Shown: positions 1 to 9,916, numbered from the stretch's first letter. The stretch: 64,000 nucleotides of DNA from JBDRDD01 sp043821115 (GCA_043821115.1 JBDRDD010000004.1:56557-120556), one strand, 5' to 3'. A program made the numbers and translations. Notes: generated by a model from the letters alone, not told the origin.

Positions 1-1247
1 GAATAGATAAGAAGCTGGACGTCTTAATCGAAAACTCTAAAATTGCAAAAATTGCCCCAAAGATAATAAAGAAGGCAAATACAAGGGTAATTGATGCAAC
101 AGGCAAGATCCTCATCCCGGGAATTATAGACATGCACACGCATCTTCGTGAACCCGGAAGAGAGGATGTTGAGACAATTGCAACAGGCACAAGGGCAGCT
201 GCTGCCGGAGGCATCACATCCGTAGTATGCATGCCAAACACCCAGCCCGTCATAGACAACCAGGCAGAGGTGGAACTTGTCCTGAACAAGGCACAGAAGC
301 AGGGCCTTGTAAGGGTATTCGTGGTAGGGGCCATAACGAAGGGCCTGAAGGGCGAGGAAATGTCCCCTATTGGAGAACTGCATCAGGCAGGCGCTGTAGC
401 GATATCCAATGACGGCAATCCTGTCATGAACAGCCAGATAATGAGAAGGGCTCTTGAATACAGCAAGATGTTCAAGCTCCCTGTAATATCCCACTGCGAG
501 GATCTGGATCTTTCAAAAGACGGGGTCATGAATGAGGGATACAACTCGACCATCCTCGGTCTAAGAGGCATACCAAGAGAATCCGAAGAAGTAATGGTGG
601 CAAGGGATATAAAGCTTGCCGAGATGACAGGCGGACACCTTCACATAGCCCATGTAAGCACAAAAGACTCAGTCGAGCTTATAAGAAAAGCAAAGAAGCA
701 GAAGATAAAGGTGAGCGCTGAGACATGCCCTCACTACTTCACGCTGACAGATGATGCGGTAAAAACATTTGACACAAACACCAAGATGAAGCCGCCGCTA
801 AGGACAAAAGAAGACGTTAAAGCCATAAAAAAGGGCCTCAAGGACGGCACCATCGATGTTATAGCGACAGATCACGCGCCCCATCTTGATACGGAGAAGA
901 ACCAGGAATATGACCTTGCACCATTCGGGATAATAGGTCTTGAGACACTTCTTCCCCTTATAATGACTGAGCTGGTAGAGCAAAAAGTGCTCTCGCTTTC
1001 TGAGGCGATAAGAAAGATAACGATAAACCCGGCACGCATACTGAACCTGCACAGCGGTTCACTTGCAGTCGGTGGACAGGCCGATATTACGATAATAGAT
1101 CCAAATCTTACAAAAACAATCAAGGAGTTTAAGAGCAAGAGTAAAAACTCTCCCTTTATTGGAAGGAAACTTAAAGGATTTGCCTCAATGACAATAGTAG
1201 GCGGTAAAATAGTCATGCACGAAGGCGAGATCCCGAAGGGACTTTGA
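1..1247 (+). CDS. pyrC: Dihydroorotase, 5' end outside window
   Basis: Third step of de novo pyrimidine synthesis: metal-dependent cyclisation of N-carbamoyl-aspartate to dihydroorotate in the cytosol. The frame is open from base 3, so the gene starts upstream of the window. About 414 residues are visible, slightly short of a normal type I enzyme. The first in-frame ATG (132) sits just before the metal-binding HTHLREPG motif inside the barrel, so it is not the true start. HIAHVST and VIATDHAPH supply later metal ligands and the catalytic Asp. It is the first visible gene of a pyrC-K-D-F-E operon and ends 6 bp before pyrK. Confidence 0.95.
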   Translation, partial: IDKKLDVLIENSKIAKIAPKIIKKANTRVIDATGKILIPGIIDMHTHLREPGREDVETIATGTRAAAAGGITSVVCMPNTQPVIDNQAEVELVLNKAQKQGLVRVFVVGAITKGLKGEEMSPIGELHQAGAVAISNDGNPVMNSQIMRRALEYSKMFKLPVISHCEDLDLSKDGVMNEGYNSTILGLRGIPRESEEVMVARDIKLAEMTGGHLHIAHVSTKDSVELIRKAKKQKIKVSAETCPHYFTLTDDAVKTFDTNTKMKPPLRTKEDVKAIKKGLKDGTIDVIATDHAPHLDTEKNQEYDLAPFGIIGLETLLPLIMTELVEQKVLSLSEAIRKITINPARILNLHSGSLAVGGQADITIIDPNLTKTIKEFKSKSKNSPFIGRKLKGFASMTIVGGKIVMHEGEIPKGL

Positions 1248-1253
1248 TTCACA

Positions 1254-2036
1254 TTGATAGAAACTAGGGCAAAGATTAATTCTAACAAGAAACTTGCCCC
1301 CCAATACTACCAGATGAGCTTGAACTGTCCAAGGATTGCTAAAACCTGCAAGCCGGGACAGTTTATACAGGTGGATATAGGGGAACCTGGGGTCTTTTTA
1401 CGCAGGCCTTTCAGCATTTATAATATCGATAAAAGTAATATTGAGATTCTATATAAAGTAATAGGTAAGGCAACAGAGGCTCTTTCAAAAAAGAAAAAGG
1501 GAAAAGCACTTAGCATAATAGGGCCTCTTGGCAATGGATATGATATAAGCAACTTAAAAACACAGGATAAGGCGATACTGGTTGCAGGGGGAACAGGTAT
1601 AGCATCGCTTTTTTTTCTTGCAAAGAGCATGAAAGAAACAAAAAAGCTCGTCCTAATAGGTGTGAAAAATAAAAAAGAGCTTGTAAACGAAAAGGAATTC
1701 AGGAAACTCGGCGCTGAAGTAAAGATCAGCAGTGATGACGCAAGTATAGGACATAAGGGCTTTGTATCGGATCTTCTTGATAAGACGCTGAAAAAAGAGG
1801 CAAAGAACTCTTTATTTATATTTGCCTGCGGTCCAAAACCCATGTTAAAGCATGTGGCAAAAACAGCAAGGAAATACAAGATTCCCTGCCAGGTATCTAT
1901 GGAAGAGCATATGGCATGCGGCGTAGGCGCCTGCATGGGATGTGTTGTAAAAGTAAAGACAAAAAAAGGTAAATTCGCATACAAAAGAGCATGTAAGGAA
2001 GGACCGGTGTTTGATTCTGGTGAATTAATCTGGTAA
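1254..2036 (+). CDS. pyrK: Dihydroorotate dehydrogenase electron transfer subunit
   Basis: FAD and [2Fe-2S] subunit that passes electrons from PyrD to NAD+ in class 1B dihydroorotate dehydrogenase. The flavin-binding LRRPFSIYN motif is near residues 43-51 and the nucleotide-binding GGTGIASLFFLA lies mid-protein. Four cysteines at about 222, 227, 230 and 247 (CGVGACMGC then a later Cys) form the iron-sulphur site. The start is TTG at 1254, with AAGGGA about 13 bases upstream; there is no better ATG near the N-terminus. It sits between pyrC and pyrD, its obligate partner. The 260-residue length is normal. Confidence 0.93.
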   Translation: MIETRAKINSNKKLAPQYYQMSLNCPRIAKTCKPGQFIQVDIGEPGVFLRRPFSIYNIDKSNIEILYKVIGKATEALSKKKKGKALSIIGPLGNGYDISNLKTQDKAILVAGGTGIASLFFLAKSMKETKKLVLIGVKNKKELVNEKEFRKLGAEVKISSDDASIGHKGFVSDLLDKTLKKEAKNSLFIFACGPKPMLKHVAKTARKYKIPCQVSMEEHMACGVGACMGCVVKVKTKKGKFAYKRACKEGPVFDSGELIW

Positions 2037-2046
2037 GCAGGGTTAC

Positions 2047-2982
2047 ATGAAAACGAATTCCAATTTAACCATCACTTTAGCAAAAATCAAACTAAATAAC
2101 CCTGTCATGATGGCATCGGGAACATTTGGCTATGGCAAGGTATATAAAGACCTTATTGACCTTGATGAGCTGGGCGCTATTGTAACAAAGACCATTACCT
2201 TGGAACCCCGTACTGGTAATGCACCTCCAAGGACTGTTGAGACCGCATCGGGCATGCTAAATGCGATAGGCCTGCAGAATGCCGGTATAGATGACTTCTT
2301 GAGTAAGAAGCTGCCTGAACTTATGAAGATGACAAAAACACCTGTCATTGTGAGTATAGGCGGCAAAAGTGTCGAGGAATTCGTAAAGCTTGCGAAGAGA
2401 TTAAATAGTGCAAAAGGTATTGCTGCAATTGAAGTAAATATTTCATGCCCTAACGTTAAAGTAAAAAGCAAGTGCATGTTCGCACAGGATGCAAAGAGCA
2501 CTTTGGATGTAACAAGAAGGATAAAAAAGATATCCAAGTATCCTGTCATTGTGAAGCTATCCCCCAATGTCACGGATATAAAAGAGATAGCACGTGCTGC
2601 CGAGCGCGGCGGTGCTGATGCGATTTCCCTGGTAAATACGTTTACAGGCCTTTCTATCGATATTAATTCAAAAGCTCCAAGGCTTGCAAATATAACAGGG
2701 GGGCTTTCAGGCCCTGCCATAAAACCTCTGGCTCTTAAGCTTGTGTGGGAGGCAGCGGGTGCGGTAAAGATACCAGTTATAGGTATGGGCGGCATAATGA
2801 ATGCCGCTGACGCCCTTGAGTTCTTAATTGCAGGGGCCTCGGCTGTTGTAATAGGCACGGCCAATTTTGTTGATCCTGGTACCTACAGGAAGGTGTTGGC
2901 AGGCATATCGAAATATATGCAGGAGAAGAAAATAAAGAATCTTAAAAGCCTTATAGGGAGTCTCAAATGTCCTCAAAACTAA
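2047..2982 (+). CDS. pyrD: Dihydroorotate dehydrogenase, class 1B catalytic subunit
   Basis: Oxidises dihydroorotate to orotate on FMN in the cytosol; with PyrK it uses NAD+ as acceptor. The 311-residue flavin barrel shows MMASGTFGYG at the N-terminus, the substrate/FMN motif NISCPNVK, and the phosphate-binding GMGGI followed by VVIGTANF. The class 1B assignment rests on length and on the adjacent pyrK. The gene begins 10 bp after pyrK, and its last 16 bp overlap the start of pyrF, which points to translational coupling. Confidence 0.95.
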   Translation: MKTNSNLTITLAKIKLNNPVMMASGTFGYGKVYKDLIDLDELGAIVTKTITLEPRTGNAPPRTVETASGMLNAIGLQNAGIDDFLSKKLPELMKMTKTPVIVSIGGKSVEEFVKLAKRLNSAKGIAAIEVNISCPNVKVKSKCMFAQDAKSTLDVTRRIKKISKYPVIVKLSPNVTDIKEIARAAERGGADAISLVNTFTGLSIDINSKAPRLANITGGLSGPAIKPLALKLVWEAAGAVKIPVIGMGGIMNAADALEFLIAGASAVVIGTANFVDPGTYRKVLAGISKYMQEKKIKNLKSLIGSLKCPQN

Positions 2983-3671
2983 TAGTTGCCCTTGATGTGG
3001 AAAATATTGAAATAGCGGAGAATCTTGTAAACTCTCTTATTACCTATGCCCATATTTATAAAATTGGCTCATATCTTTTCACCGCGAAGGGGCCTGAGGT
3101 CATAAAGATGATCTACCAAAAGAAAGGCAAGGTATTTCTTGACCTTAAGTACCATGACATACCCTCGACTGTTGCAAACGCGGTCAGAGCGGCTACAAAG
3201 CATCGTATATGGGGCATGACGGTTCATACAACAGGCGGATTTGACATGCTAAAGGCTGCGGTAAAAGCCGCTCATGATACAGCAAAAGAGCTCGAGATAG
3301 AACGTCCCTTGATATTAGGTGTGACCGTTCTTACAAGCCTCAAGGAAAAGGACCTTGATGAGATAGGCATAAACCGAGAGGTAGAAAAACAGGTAAAGCG
3401 ACTGGCGATCATGGCAAAGAATGCCGGGCTCGACGGCGTCGTCGCATCCGCAAGGGAAATAGAGCTTGTCCGCAAAAACTGCGGAGATGATTTTATAATA
3501 GCAACACCGGGCATAAGGCCAAAGGATGCTGCTTGCGATGACCAGAAAAGGGTACTCACCGCTCAGGAGGCCATAGCGAAGGGCTCTAATTACCTGATAG
3601 TGGGAAGACCCATAACAAAGGCTTCCGATCCTGTAGAAGCCACAAAAAAACTCTTGGGGGAGATACAATGA
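2967..3671 (+). CDS. pyrF: Orotidine-5'-phosphate decarboxylase
   Basis: Last step to UMP: decarboxylates OMP without a cofactor. The 234-residue barrel has the catalytic Lys/Asp signature FLDLKYHDIPSTV (DxKxxD) near residue 55, then GVVASA, TPGIRP and the phosphate-binding IVGRPI at the C-terminus, as in bacterial group I enzymes. The ATG at 2967 follows an AGGGAG ribosome site inside the end of pyrD. The stop overlaps the pyrE start by 4 bp (ATGA). Confidence 0.96.
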   Translation: MSSKLIVALDVENIEIAENLVNSLITYAHIYKIGSYLFTAKGPEVIKMIYQKKGKVFLDLKYHDIPSTVANAVRAATKHRIWGMTVHTTGGFDMLKAAVKAAHDTAKELEIERPLILGVTVLTSLKEKDLDEIGINREVEKQVKRLAIMAKNAGLDGVVASAREIELVRKNCGDDFIIATPGIRPKDAACDDQKRVLTAQEAIAKGSNYLIVGRPITKASDPVEATKKLLGEIQ

Positions 3672-4243
3672 ACCAGGAAGAGCTTCTGGCTATATTTACC
3701 GAAAACAGGGCACTCATTAAAGGGCATTTCCAATTGAGCTCGGGACTCCACAGTGATACATACCTTCAGTGTGCCCTGGTATTGCAGCATCCAAAGCTGG
3801 CAAGAAAACTTACAAGCAATCTGGCACTTGGTTTTCAGAAAATGAAGATAGATACTGTAGTGTCTCCTGCCGTAGGAGGTATAGTTATAGGCCAGGAGAT
3901 GGCGCGTTTTCTCGGGACAAGAGCAATATTTACTGAGAGAGATAAAAATGGACATATGACACTTAGGAGAGGTTTCTCTATAAAAAAAGGGGAAAAATGC
4001 CTGGTCATCGAGGATGTTATAACCACAGGCAACTCGACAAACGAAGTGATGAATGTTGTTAAAGCCTCAGGCGCTGAGGTGGTGGGAGTAGGAACGCTTG
4101 TGGATAGAAGCCCAAAAGACATTGACTTCAAAGTGCCAAAGGCAGAGTTGTTAAAGCTTGACATTGCGACTCATCAGCCGGGGGAATGTCCTATGTGCCA
4201 GAATAACATTCCCATATTATCACCTGGAAGCAAACACAAATAA
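3668..4243 (+). CDS. pyrE: Orotate phosphoribosyltransferase
   Basis: Joins orotate to PRPP to give OMP, the substrate of the PyrF encoded just upstream. The PRPP-binding signature LVIEDVITTGNST lies near residues 111-123 and the orotate-binding region FQLSSGLHSDTYLQ near 20. There are cysteines near the C-terminus (GECPMCQ) as seen in many long-form bacterial PyrE proteins. The 191-residue length is normal. Overlap of the start with the pyrF stop indicates coupled expression. It is the last biosynthetic gene of the pyr run; a signalling gene follows after 11 bp. Confidence 0.95.
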   Translation: MNQEELLAIFTENRALIKGHFQLSSGLHSDTYLQCALVLQHPKLARKLTSNLALGFQKMKIDTVVSPAVGGIVIGQEMARFLGTRAIFTERDKNGHMTLRRGFSIKKGEKCLVIEDVITTGNSTNEVMNVVKASGAEVVGVGTLVDRSPKDIDFKVPKAELLKLDIATHQPGECPMCQNNIPILSPGSKHK

Positions 4244-4254
4244 AAGGAGCGAAC

Positions 4255-6720
4255 ATGGAACCTCTATATTTTGTATGTCTGCTCATAGCCGCCTCAAGCT
4301 TTTTTCTCGGTGCTTATGTTTTCTTTAAGAACCCGAAAATTTTGACCAACATAATGTGGGGGCTATTAACACTCTCTATTACCGTATGGGCTATCGGCCT
4401 TGCCCAGCTAATCGCTTCAGCAGATACATCACAAGCTCTCTTTTGGGACAGGATCAGGTATGTAGGTATGATTCTTGTACCTCTATTCTACCTGCATTTT
4501 ATCTTTGGGCTTCTTGAGATAAACAAAATCAAAAAGAAGACCCTGGTGTTAATTTACGCAATAGGGGCACTTTTCCTTGCGTCAAACTTCACAAAGTTTT
4601 TTAGAAAAGACATGCTATCAAAAGCCCAAGGGGTTGAATTCTTTCTGCCGACTCCCGGAATTCTTTATTACGTCTTTGTCTTTTCGTTCTTTGCAGCGAT
4701 ATTATACCTGCATTTTGTAATGTTTCGGGCATATACGAACCCGAATGTTCCAAGCCTTAAAAGAAGCCAGATAAAATACCTGTTTACGGGCACCATTATT
4801 ACATTCGCCGGGGGATCGATAAACTTCCTGATACCGCTCGGCTTGGATGTTTATCCCATCGGCCCGTATTTTATCTTCGTGTTTCTTGCAATGTCATCGT
4901 ATGCAATAATAAAGTACAAGCTCCTTGACATTGAAACCGTCATCCACCGCACTGTAGGCTATGTCATGGCATCATCCCTGATCGTCATATCCTTTGCCGG
5001 TATTTTCGTTTTCGCACAGAGATTGTTGCCCAGGATGCTTGTCTATGACCCCCTGATGCTGGGACTTCTGTTTTTGGTATTTCTTTTTATTTTCCTGCCT
5101 CTTCGTGACAAGGCACAGCTTTTTGTTGACAGGCTGTTCTACAAGGAAAAATACGAATACAGGAGATTCTTTACCGATTTCTCGAAAAAACTGGGTGTCC
5201 TTATAAGGCTTGAAGAACTTCTTCCCACTATAGTCCATGTCACAGCCGACACGATGCATATAGACAAGGTTTCAATATCGCTTCTTGATGAGAACATAAA
5301 CGAATTCACAATCCGCGAGTCAAGAGGTGTCATAAATTCCTCTGTAAAGATAAATGCTAAGCATCCTTTCCTCGAGTGGCTTACCTCATTCGGGGACCTG
5401 ATAGAGAAGGAGCAGATAAGGATCGATCCGCTCTATGATGAAATAAGGCCCTATGCTATTGAGGTCTTTACCAAATTCGAGGGTGAAATATGCATACCTC
5501 TTATCATGGAACACCGCCTGATAGGCATAATCGTCCTTAACAGGAAAATATCAGGAGATATTTATACAAACGATGATCTGGAACTTTTATCAACCCTGGG
5601 CAAGCAGTCTGCCATGAGCATAAACAATGCGCTGAGTTATCATTCCCTCCAGGTCAGAACCGAACAGCTCGAAGCCCTTTCAAGCGCCGGGCAGCTCATC
5701 GCTTCCTCTTTAAACCTGAAGACCATCCTTTCGACTCTTCTTAACCAGATAAGGGATGTCATGGAAGCTGAGATCATCTCTATATTGCTTCTTGATGAAA
5801 AGACGCAGGAGCTTGAAATAGCGACTTCTCACGGGCTTGACCCTAAAGTCGCCGAAAGCTCCAGGATAAGGTTGGGAGAACGCATATCAGGCTGGGTAGC
5901 CCTTCATAACGAGCATCTTTATGTAAAAAACATAGAAATGGACCCGCGTTTTCGCAGGGTAAGCCAGGAAAAGTACTATACCAGTTCCCTGATAAGCGTA
6001 CCGCTAAGCGTGAAGAACAAGGTGATAGGCGTCATAAACGTAAACAACAAGAAGAACAAGGAAATCTTCACCCCTTATGATCTGGAACTGTTAAAGGGCC
6101 TTGCAAGCGAAACGGCTGTAGCAATCGAGAATGCGCGCCTGTATGAAGACCTGCGTAATTCATATATGAACAACCTCCAGTCACTGGCCTATGCGCTTGA
6201 CGCAAAAGACCCTTACACCCAGGGCCATGTGTTCAGGGTAGGCGACTACGCTACCCATATGGGAGAAAGACTTGGCATGGACCGGGATGAAATTGAGAAC
6301 CTGGAAACGGCCGCACACATGCATGACATAGGAAAGATCGGAATAAGCGATTTAATACTGCACAAACCCGGCAAGCTTACAGAGGAGGAATACAAGAAGA
6401 TCAAGGAGCATCCCGAGATAAGCGAGCAGATAGTAAGCCCTATAGGCCTGCCCCATGATGTTCTTAGTTTTATCCGCCACCACCACGAGCGAATAGACGG
6501 CAAGGGATACCCTGACGGACTTAAGGGAGAAAACATTCCGGTAGGCGCAAGGATACTTGGAATAGCTGATGCATATGACGCCATGCGCTCAAACAGGCCC
6601 TACAGAAAGGCTTTGAGTGAAGAAAAGGCAAAGGAAGAACTCAGGAAGTGTTCTAACACCCAGTTTGACAAGAAAATAACAGATGTATTCTTGAAATACC
6701 TGGAGGAAGTACAACTATGA
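4255..6720 (+). CDS. Membrane sensor: 7TM domain, two GAF domains, HD-GYP phosphodiesterase
   Basis: Probable cyclic-di-GMP phosphodiesterase. Residues 1-230 hold about seven hydrophobic helices of the kind found at the N-terminus of 7TM sensor kinases. Two GAF-like domains follow (about 300-460 and 480-630), then an HD-GYP domain. The HD pair is in HMHDIGKIG near 690, followed by KEHPEISEQ, and HHHERIDGKGYPDGLKG near 741, so all metal ligands and the GYP motif are intact. There is no kinase or GGDEF domain. It is wedged between pyrE and purM, with its stop overlapping the purM start (ATGA), so it is transcribed with nucleotide biosynthesis. The ligands are unknown. Confidence 0.9.
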   Translation: MEPLYFVCLLIAASSFFLGAYVFFKNPKILTNIMWGLLTLSITVWAIGLAQLIASADTSQALFWDRIRYVGMILVPLFYLHFIFGLLEINKIKKKTLVLIYAIGALFLASNFTKFFRKDMLSKAQGVEFFLPTPGILYYVFVFSFFAAILYLHFVMFRAYTNPNVPSLKRSQIKYLFTGTIITFAGGSINFLIPLGLDVYPIGPYFIFVFLAMSSYAIIKYKLLDIETVIHRTVGYVMASSLIVISFAGIFVFAQRLLPRMLVYDPLMLGLLFLVFLFIFLPLRDKAQLFVDRLFYKEKYEYRRFFTDFSKKLGVLIRLEELLPTIVHVTADTMHIDKVSISLLDENINEFTIRESRGVINSSVKINAKHPFLEWLTSFGDLIEKEQIRIDPLYDEIRPYAIEVFTKFEGEICIPLIMEHRLIGIIVLNRKISGDIYTNDDLELLSTLGKQSAMSINNALSYHSLQVRTEQLEALSSAGQLIASSLNLKTILSTLLNQIRDVMEAEIISILLLDEKTQELEIATSHGLDPKVAESSRIRLGERISGWVALHNEHLYVKNIEMDPRFRRVSQEKYYTSSLISVPLSVKNKVIGVINVNNKKNKEIFTPYDLELLKGLASETAVAIENARLYEDLRNSYMNNLQSLAYALDAKDPYTQGHVFRVGDYATHMGERLGMDRDEIENLETAAHMHDIGKIGISDLILHKPGKLTEEEYKKIKEHPEISEQIVSPIGLPHDVLSFIRHHHERIDGKGYPDGLKGENIPVGARILGIADAYDAMRSNRPYRKALSEEKAKEELRKCSNTQFDKKITDVFLKYLEEVQL

Positions 6721-7658
6721 CAACATACAAGAAAGCCGGCGTAGACATCGAGGCAGGAAACATGCTGGTAAAGCGCCTGAAGAAGATTTCCCCGGATATA
6801 GGAGGATTCTCGGGGCTTTTCCCTACTGGAAGAGGCAATTTTCTTGCGGCAAGCACTGACGGCGTCGGCACAAAGCTAAAGATTGCTCAACTCTCTGGTA
6901 AGCATGACACGGTGGGAATAGACCTTGTTGCCATGTGCGTAAATGATATTATAACAGTGGGGGCAAAACCTCTTTTTTTCCTGGATTACTTCGCAACGGG
7001 AAAACTGAACGTAGACCTGGCCGAGAAGGTTATAAAAGGAATAGCCAGGGGATGCCGCGAGGCGGGTTGTGTCCTCCTGGGCGGGGAAACAGCCGAGATG
7101 CCGGGATTCTACACGAGTGGTGAATATGACCTTGCGGGATTTTGCGTGGGCAGTGTTACAAAAAACGATATCATTAAAACAAGTGCCATAAAGCCGGGAG
7201 ATGCCATAATCGGTCTTGCATCCTCAGGCGTGCACAGTAACGGTTTTTCCCTTGTTAGAAAGGTCTTCAAAGAGAAAAAGCTAAAAGCACTCTCAAAAGA
7301 GCTCCTGAAACCGACAAAGATTTATGTAAAAGACGTATTCTCCGCAATGAAAGTGGCAAACATAAAAGGTATGGCACATATAACAGGCGGGGGATTCATA
7401 GACAACATACCGCGTATCCTGCCTTCAAACTGCGCCGCTGTTATAAACAAGAACTCCTGGCATATACTGCCGATATTTGAGAAGATACAGCAAGAAGGAA
7501 AAATCACGGACCAGGAGATGTTTCGGACCTTTAACATGGGAATAGGCATGGTGATTGTCGTCCATCAGCAGGACGCATACAAGATACTAAGACGCCTGCC
7601 GAAGGCTAAGGTAATAGGAAGAATCATAAAAGGCAAACAACAGGTGAGTTTTCAGTAG
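6717..7658 (+). CDS. purM: Phosphoribosylformylglycinamidine cyclo-ligase (AIR synthetase)
   Basis: Fifth step of purine synthesis: ATP-dependent closure of FGAM to AIR. The N-terminus has the typical YKKAGVDIEAGN, followed by the ATP-binding ASTDGVGTKLK, GGETAEMPGFY near 121 and GGGFIDNIPRILP. At 313 residues it is a little shorter than the usual 330-350. It overlaps the upstream HD-GYP gene by 4 bp and is followed by purN, so it is translationally tied to both. Confidence 0.96.
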   Translation: MTTYKKAGVDIEAGNMLVKRLKKISPDIGGFSGLFPTGRGNFLAASTDGVGTKLKIAQLSGKHDTVGIDLVAMCVNDIITVGAKPLFFLDYFATGKLNVDLAEKVIKGIARGCREAGCVLLGGETAEMPGFYTSGEYDLAGFCVGSVTKNDIIKTSAIKPGDAIIGLASSGVHSNGFSLVRKVFKEKKLKALSKELLKPTKIYVKDVFSAMKVANIKGMAHITGGGFIDNIPRILPSNCAAVINKNSWHILPIFEKIQQEGKITDQEMFRTFNMGIGMVIVVHQQDAYKILRRLPKAKVIGRIIKGKQQVSFQ

Positions 7659-7672
7659 CATTGGAGGAAACT

Positions 7673-8317
7673 ATGTCAAAGACAAAAATAGGTGTACTTG
7701 TATCAGGAGGAGGGACAAACCTCCAGGCTTTAATAGACGCTCAGGAACAGGATATGATACAGGGAGTTATAGTGGTTGTAATAAGCAACAAGTCTGAAGC
7801 CTTCGCTCTTGAGCGTGCGAAAAAGCACAATATAAAAACCGTGTATATGGATTCAAAGCGGTATCTGGACAAGGTCGAATACACAAAGGCCCTGACGGAT
7901 GAATTGAAAAAGCATGAAGTGGAACTGGTATGCCTTGCGGGTTTTATGTGCATCCTTGAGCCATATTTTGTCCAGAAGTACCAAAACAGGGCTATCAACA
8001 TACATCCCGCGCTTCTGCCTTCATTCGGGGGGAAAGGGCTCTACGGACACCATGTGCATGAAGCAGTGATAGATTCCGGGGCAAAGTTCTCCGGGTGCAG
8101 TGTACATTTCGTGGACGAGGGATGTGACACGGGACCGATAATCCTGCAGAAAGTGGTGCCTGTAACCGATGATGATAATCCGGACACCCTTGCCGCACGG
8201 GTCCTGGAAGAAGAACACAAGGCATACCCGGAAGCAGTCGGGCTCTTCTGCGAGGGAAGACTCGAGATAAAAGGCAGAAGGGTTCTTATCAAAAACAATA
8301 AAAACAACGAGGAGTAG
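7673..8317 (+). CDS. purN: Phosphoribosylglycinamide formyltransferase
   Basis: Third step of purine synthesis: transfers formyl from 10-formyl-THF to GAR. An upstream in-frame TTG exists at 7661, but ATG 7673 is preferred because it has GGAGG six bases upstream and the protein then begins just before the conserved VLVSGGGTNLQAL. Catalytic Asn/His are in INIHPALLPSF and the Asp in SVHFVDEGCDTGPI. The 214-residue length is normal. It lies between purM and purH in one transcription unit. Confidence 0.95.
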   Translation: MSKTKIGVLVSGGGTNLQALIDAQEQDMIQGVIVVVISNKSEAFALERAKKHNIKTVYMDSKRYLDKVEYTKALTDELKKHEVELVCLAGFMCILEPYFVQKYQNRAINIHPALLPSFGGKGLYGHHVHEAVIDSGAKFSGCSVHFVDEGCDTGPIILQKVVPVTDDDNPDTLAARVLEEEHKAYPEAVGLFCEGRLEIKGRRVLIKNNKNNEE

Positions 8318-8322
8318 GGTAA

Positions 8323-9906
8323 ATGATCAAGGTAGAAAGAGCATTGATAAGCGTTTCAAACAAAAAAGGCATCATAGAATTTGCAAAGGCACTGCGCAGC
8401 ATGAATGTAGAGATACTATCAACAGGCGGCACAGCCAAGCAGTTAAAGGATAACGGCATCCCGGTGCGCCTTGTATCCGAGTATACGGGATTTCCTGAGA
8501 TTCTAGATGGCCGTGTGAAGACCCTGCATCCCAAAGTGCACGGCGCGCTGCTTGCGCTGAGGAATAATAAAGAACATATGAGGCAGGTCCGAAACCACGG
8601 CATAAAATTAATAGACATGGTCGTGGTAAACCTTTATCCATTCGAGGAGACCGTCTCCAAAAAAGGCGCCTCGCACGAGGATATAATCGAGAATATAGAC
8701 ATCGGCGGCCCGACAATGCTTCGTTCGGCAAGTAAGAACTACGAGCAAATAGCGGTCGTGACAGACCCTGGTGACTACAAGAACATAATAAACGAGATGA
8801 AAGAGCATAGCGGCAGGATCAGCAGCCAGACGTCTTTCATGCTGGCCCGCAAGGTATTTGAGAAAACCTCAAGCTATGACAGGAGGATTTACCAGTATTT
8901 CTGCCAGTACGGCGGTGCGAAAGAAGAAGAAATCACTCTCGGCGAGAAGGTGCAGATAACACTGGAAAAGGTGCAGAATTTAAGATACGGCGAGAATCCT
9001 CACCAGAAGGCGGCTTTATACGCCGAAGGTGCCAAGCGCACAAAGAGCACCATAACAGGCCTGACCCAGCTCCACGGGAAGGAACTCTCCTTTAACAATT
9101 TTCTGGATCTTCATGCAAACTGGGAGATTGTTAAGGAATTCAGTCAAACGGTCGCGGTCATCATGAAGCATAATAACCCATGCGGAGTCGCGATAGACAA
9201 AAAACAGGTAAAGGCATATAAACAGGCTCTCTCATGTGACCCGGTAAGCGCTTTCGGCAGTATAGTGGGATTCAACAAGAGCGTGACAAAGGAGACCGCT
9301 CTTGAGATAAACAAGACGTTCGTGGAATGCATCATCGCACCGGGCTACAGCAAGGACGCCATTAAAATCCTCTCAAAAAAGAAAAACATAAGGCTTCTTG
9401 AGATAGCCCTGGATAAGAAGATGAAGGAGCCGGGTGAGCTTGACATTAAGAAGGTCTCAGGCGGCATGCTCATACAGGATGCAAATACAATACTTTTTAA
9501 GGGAAGACTCAAAGTAGTCACAAAGAAGAAACCCTCCTCAGCCCAGATGAAGGCATTGAAATTTGCCTGGGCTGTGATAAAGCACGTAAAATCAAACGCC
9601 ATACTTTTTGCGAACATGGACAAGACCCTGGGAGTAGGCGCGGGACAGATGTCAAGGATAGATTCTGTCAGGATAGCGAACATGAAGATGAAGCAGTTCA
9701 ATCCCTCAGCCAGCAGGGATAAAAACCTTGTTATGGCTTCGGATGCGTTCTTCCCGTTTAGGGATGGCATCGATGAAGCCAAAAAGATGGGTATAAAAGC
9801 AATTATACAGCCCGGAGGTTCCATAAGGGATCAGGAAATAATAGATGCCTGTAACCAGCATGGCATAGCCATGGTATTTACGGGACTGCGGCATTTCAGG
9901 CATTAA
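8323..9906 (+). CDS. purH: Bifunctional AICAR transformylase/IMP cyclohydrolase
   Basis: Last two steps to IMP. Residues 1-190 are the MGS-like cyclohydrolase domain (ALISVSNKKGI, STGGTAKQLK, DGRVKTLHPKVHG). The remainder is the transformylase domain with the KHNNPCGVA motif near 281 and DAFFPFRDGID with IQPGGSIRD toward the end. The 527-residue length is typical. It follows purN by 5 bp and precedes the dCMP deaminase by 10 bp. Confidence 0.96.
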   Translation: MIKVERALISVSNKKGIIEFAKALRSMNVEILSTGGTAKQLKDNGIPVRLVSEYTGFPEILDGRVKTLHPKVHGALLALRNNKEHMRQVRNHGIKLIDMVVVNLYPFEETVSKKGASHEDIIENIDIGGPTMLRSASKNYEQIAVVTDPGDYKNIINEMKEHSGRISSQTSFMLARKVFEKTSSYDRRIYQYFCQYGGAKEEEITLGEKVQITLEKVQNLRYGENPHQKAALYAEGAKRTKSTITGLTQLHGKELSFNNFLDLHANWEIVKEFSQTVAVIMKHNNPCGVAIDKKQVKAYKQALSCDPVSAFGSIVGFNKSVTKETALEINKTFVECIIAPGYSKDAIKILSKKKNIRLLEIALDKKMKEPGELDIKKVSGGMLIQDANTILFKGRLKVVTKKKPSSAQMKALKFAWAVIKHVKSNAILFANMDKTLGVGAGQMSRIDSVRIANMKMKQFNPSASRDKNLVMASDAFFPFRDGIDEAKKMGIKAIIQPGGSIRDQEIIDACNQHGIAMVFTGLRHFRH

Positions 9907-9916
9907 GGAAACGACT

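Noticed and set aside
2130..2864. Long - strand open frame opposite pyrD
   Set aside because: It mirrors pyrD codon by codon, has no ribosome site and a composition typical of an antisense shadow. The same applies to other long - strand frames such as 38654-39355 and 1418-1984.
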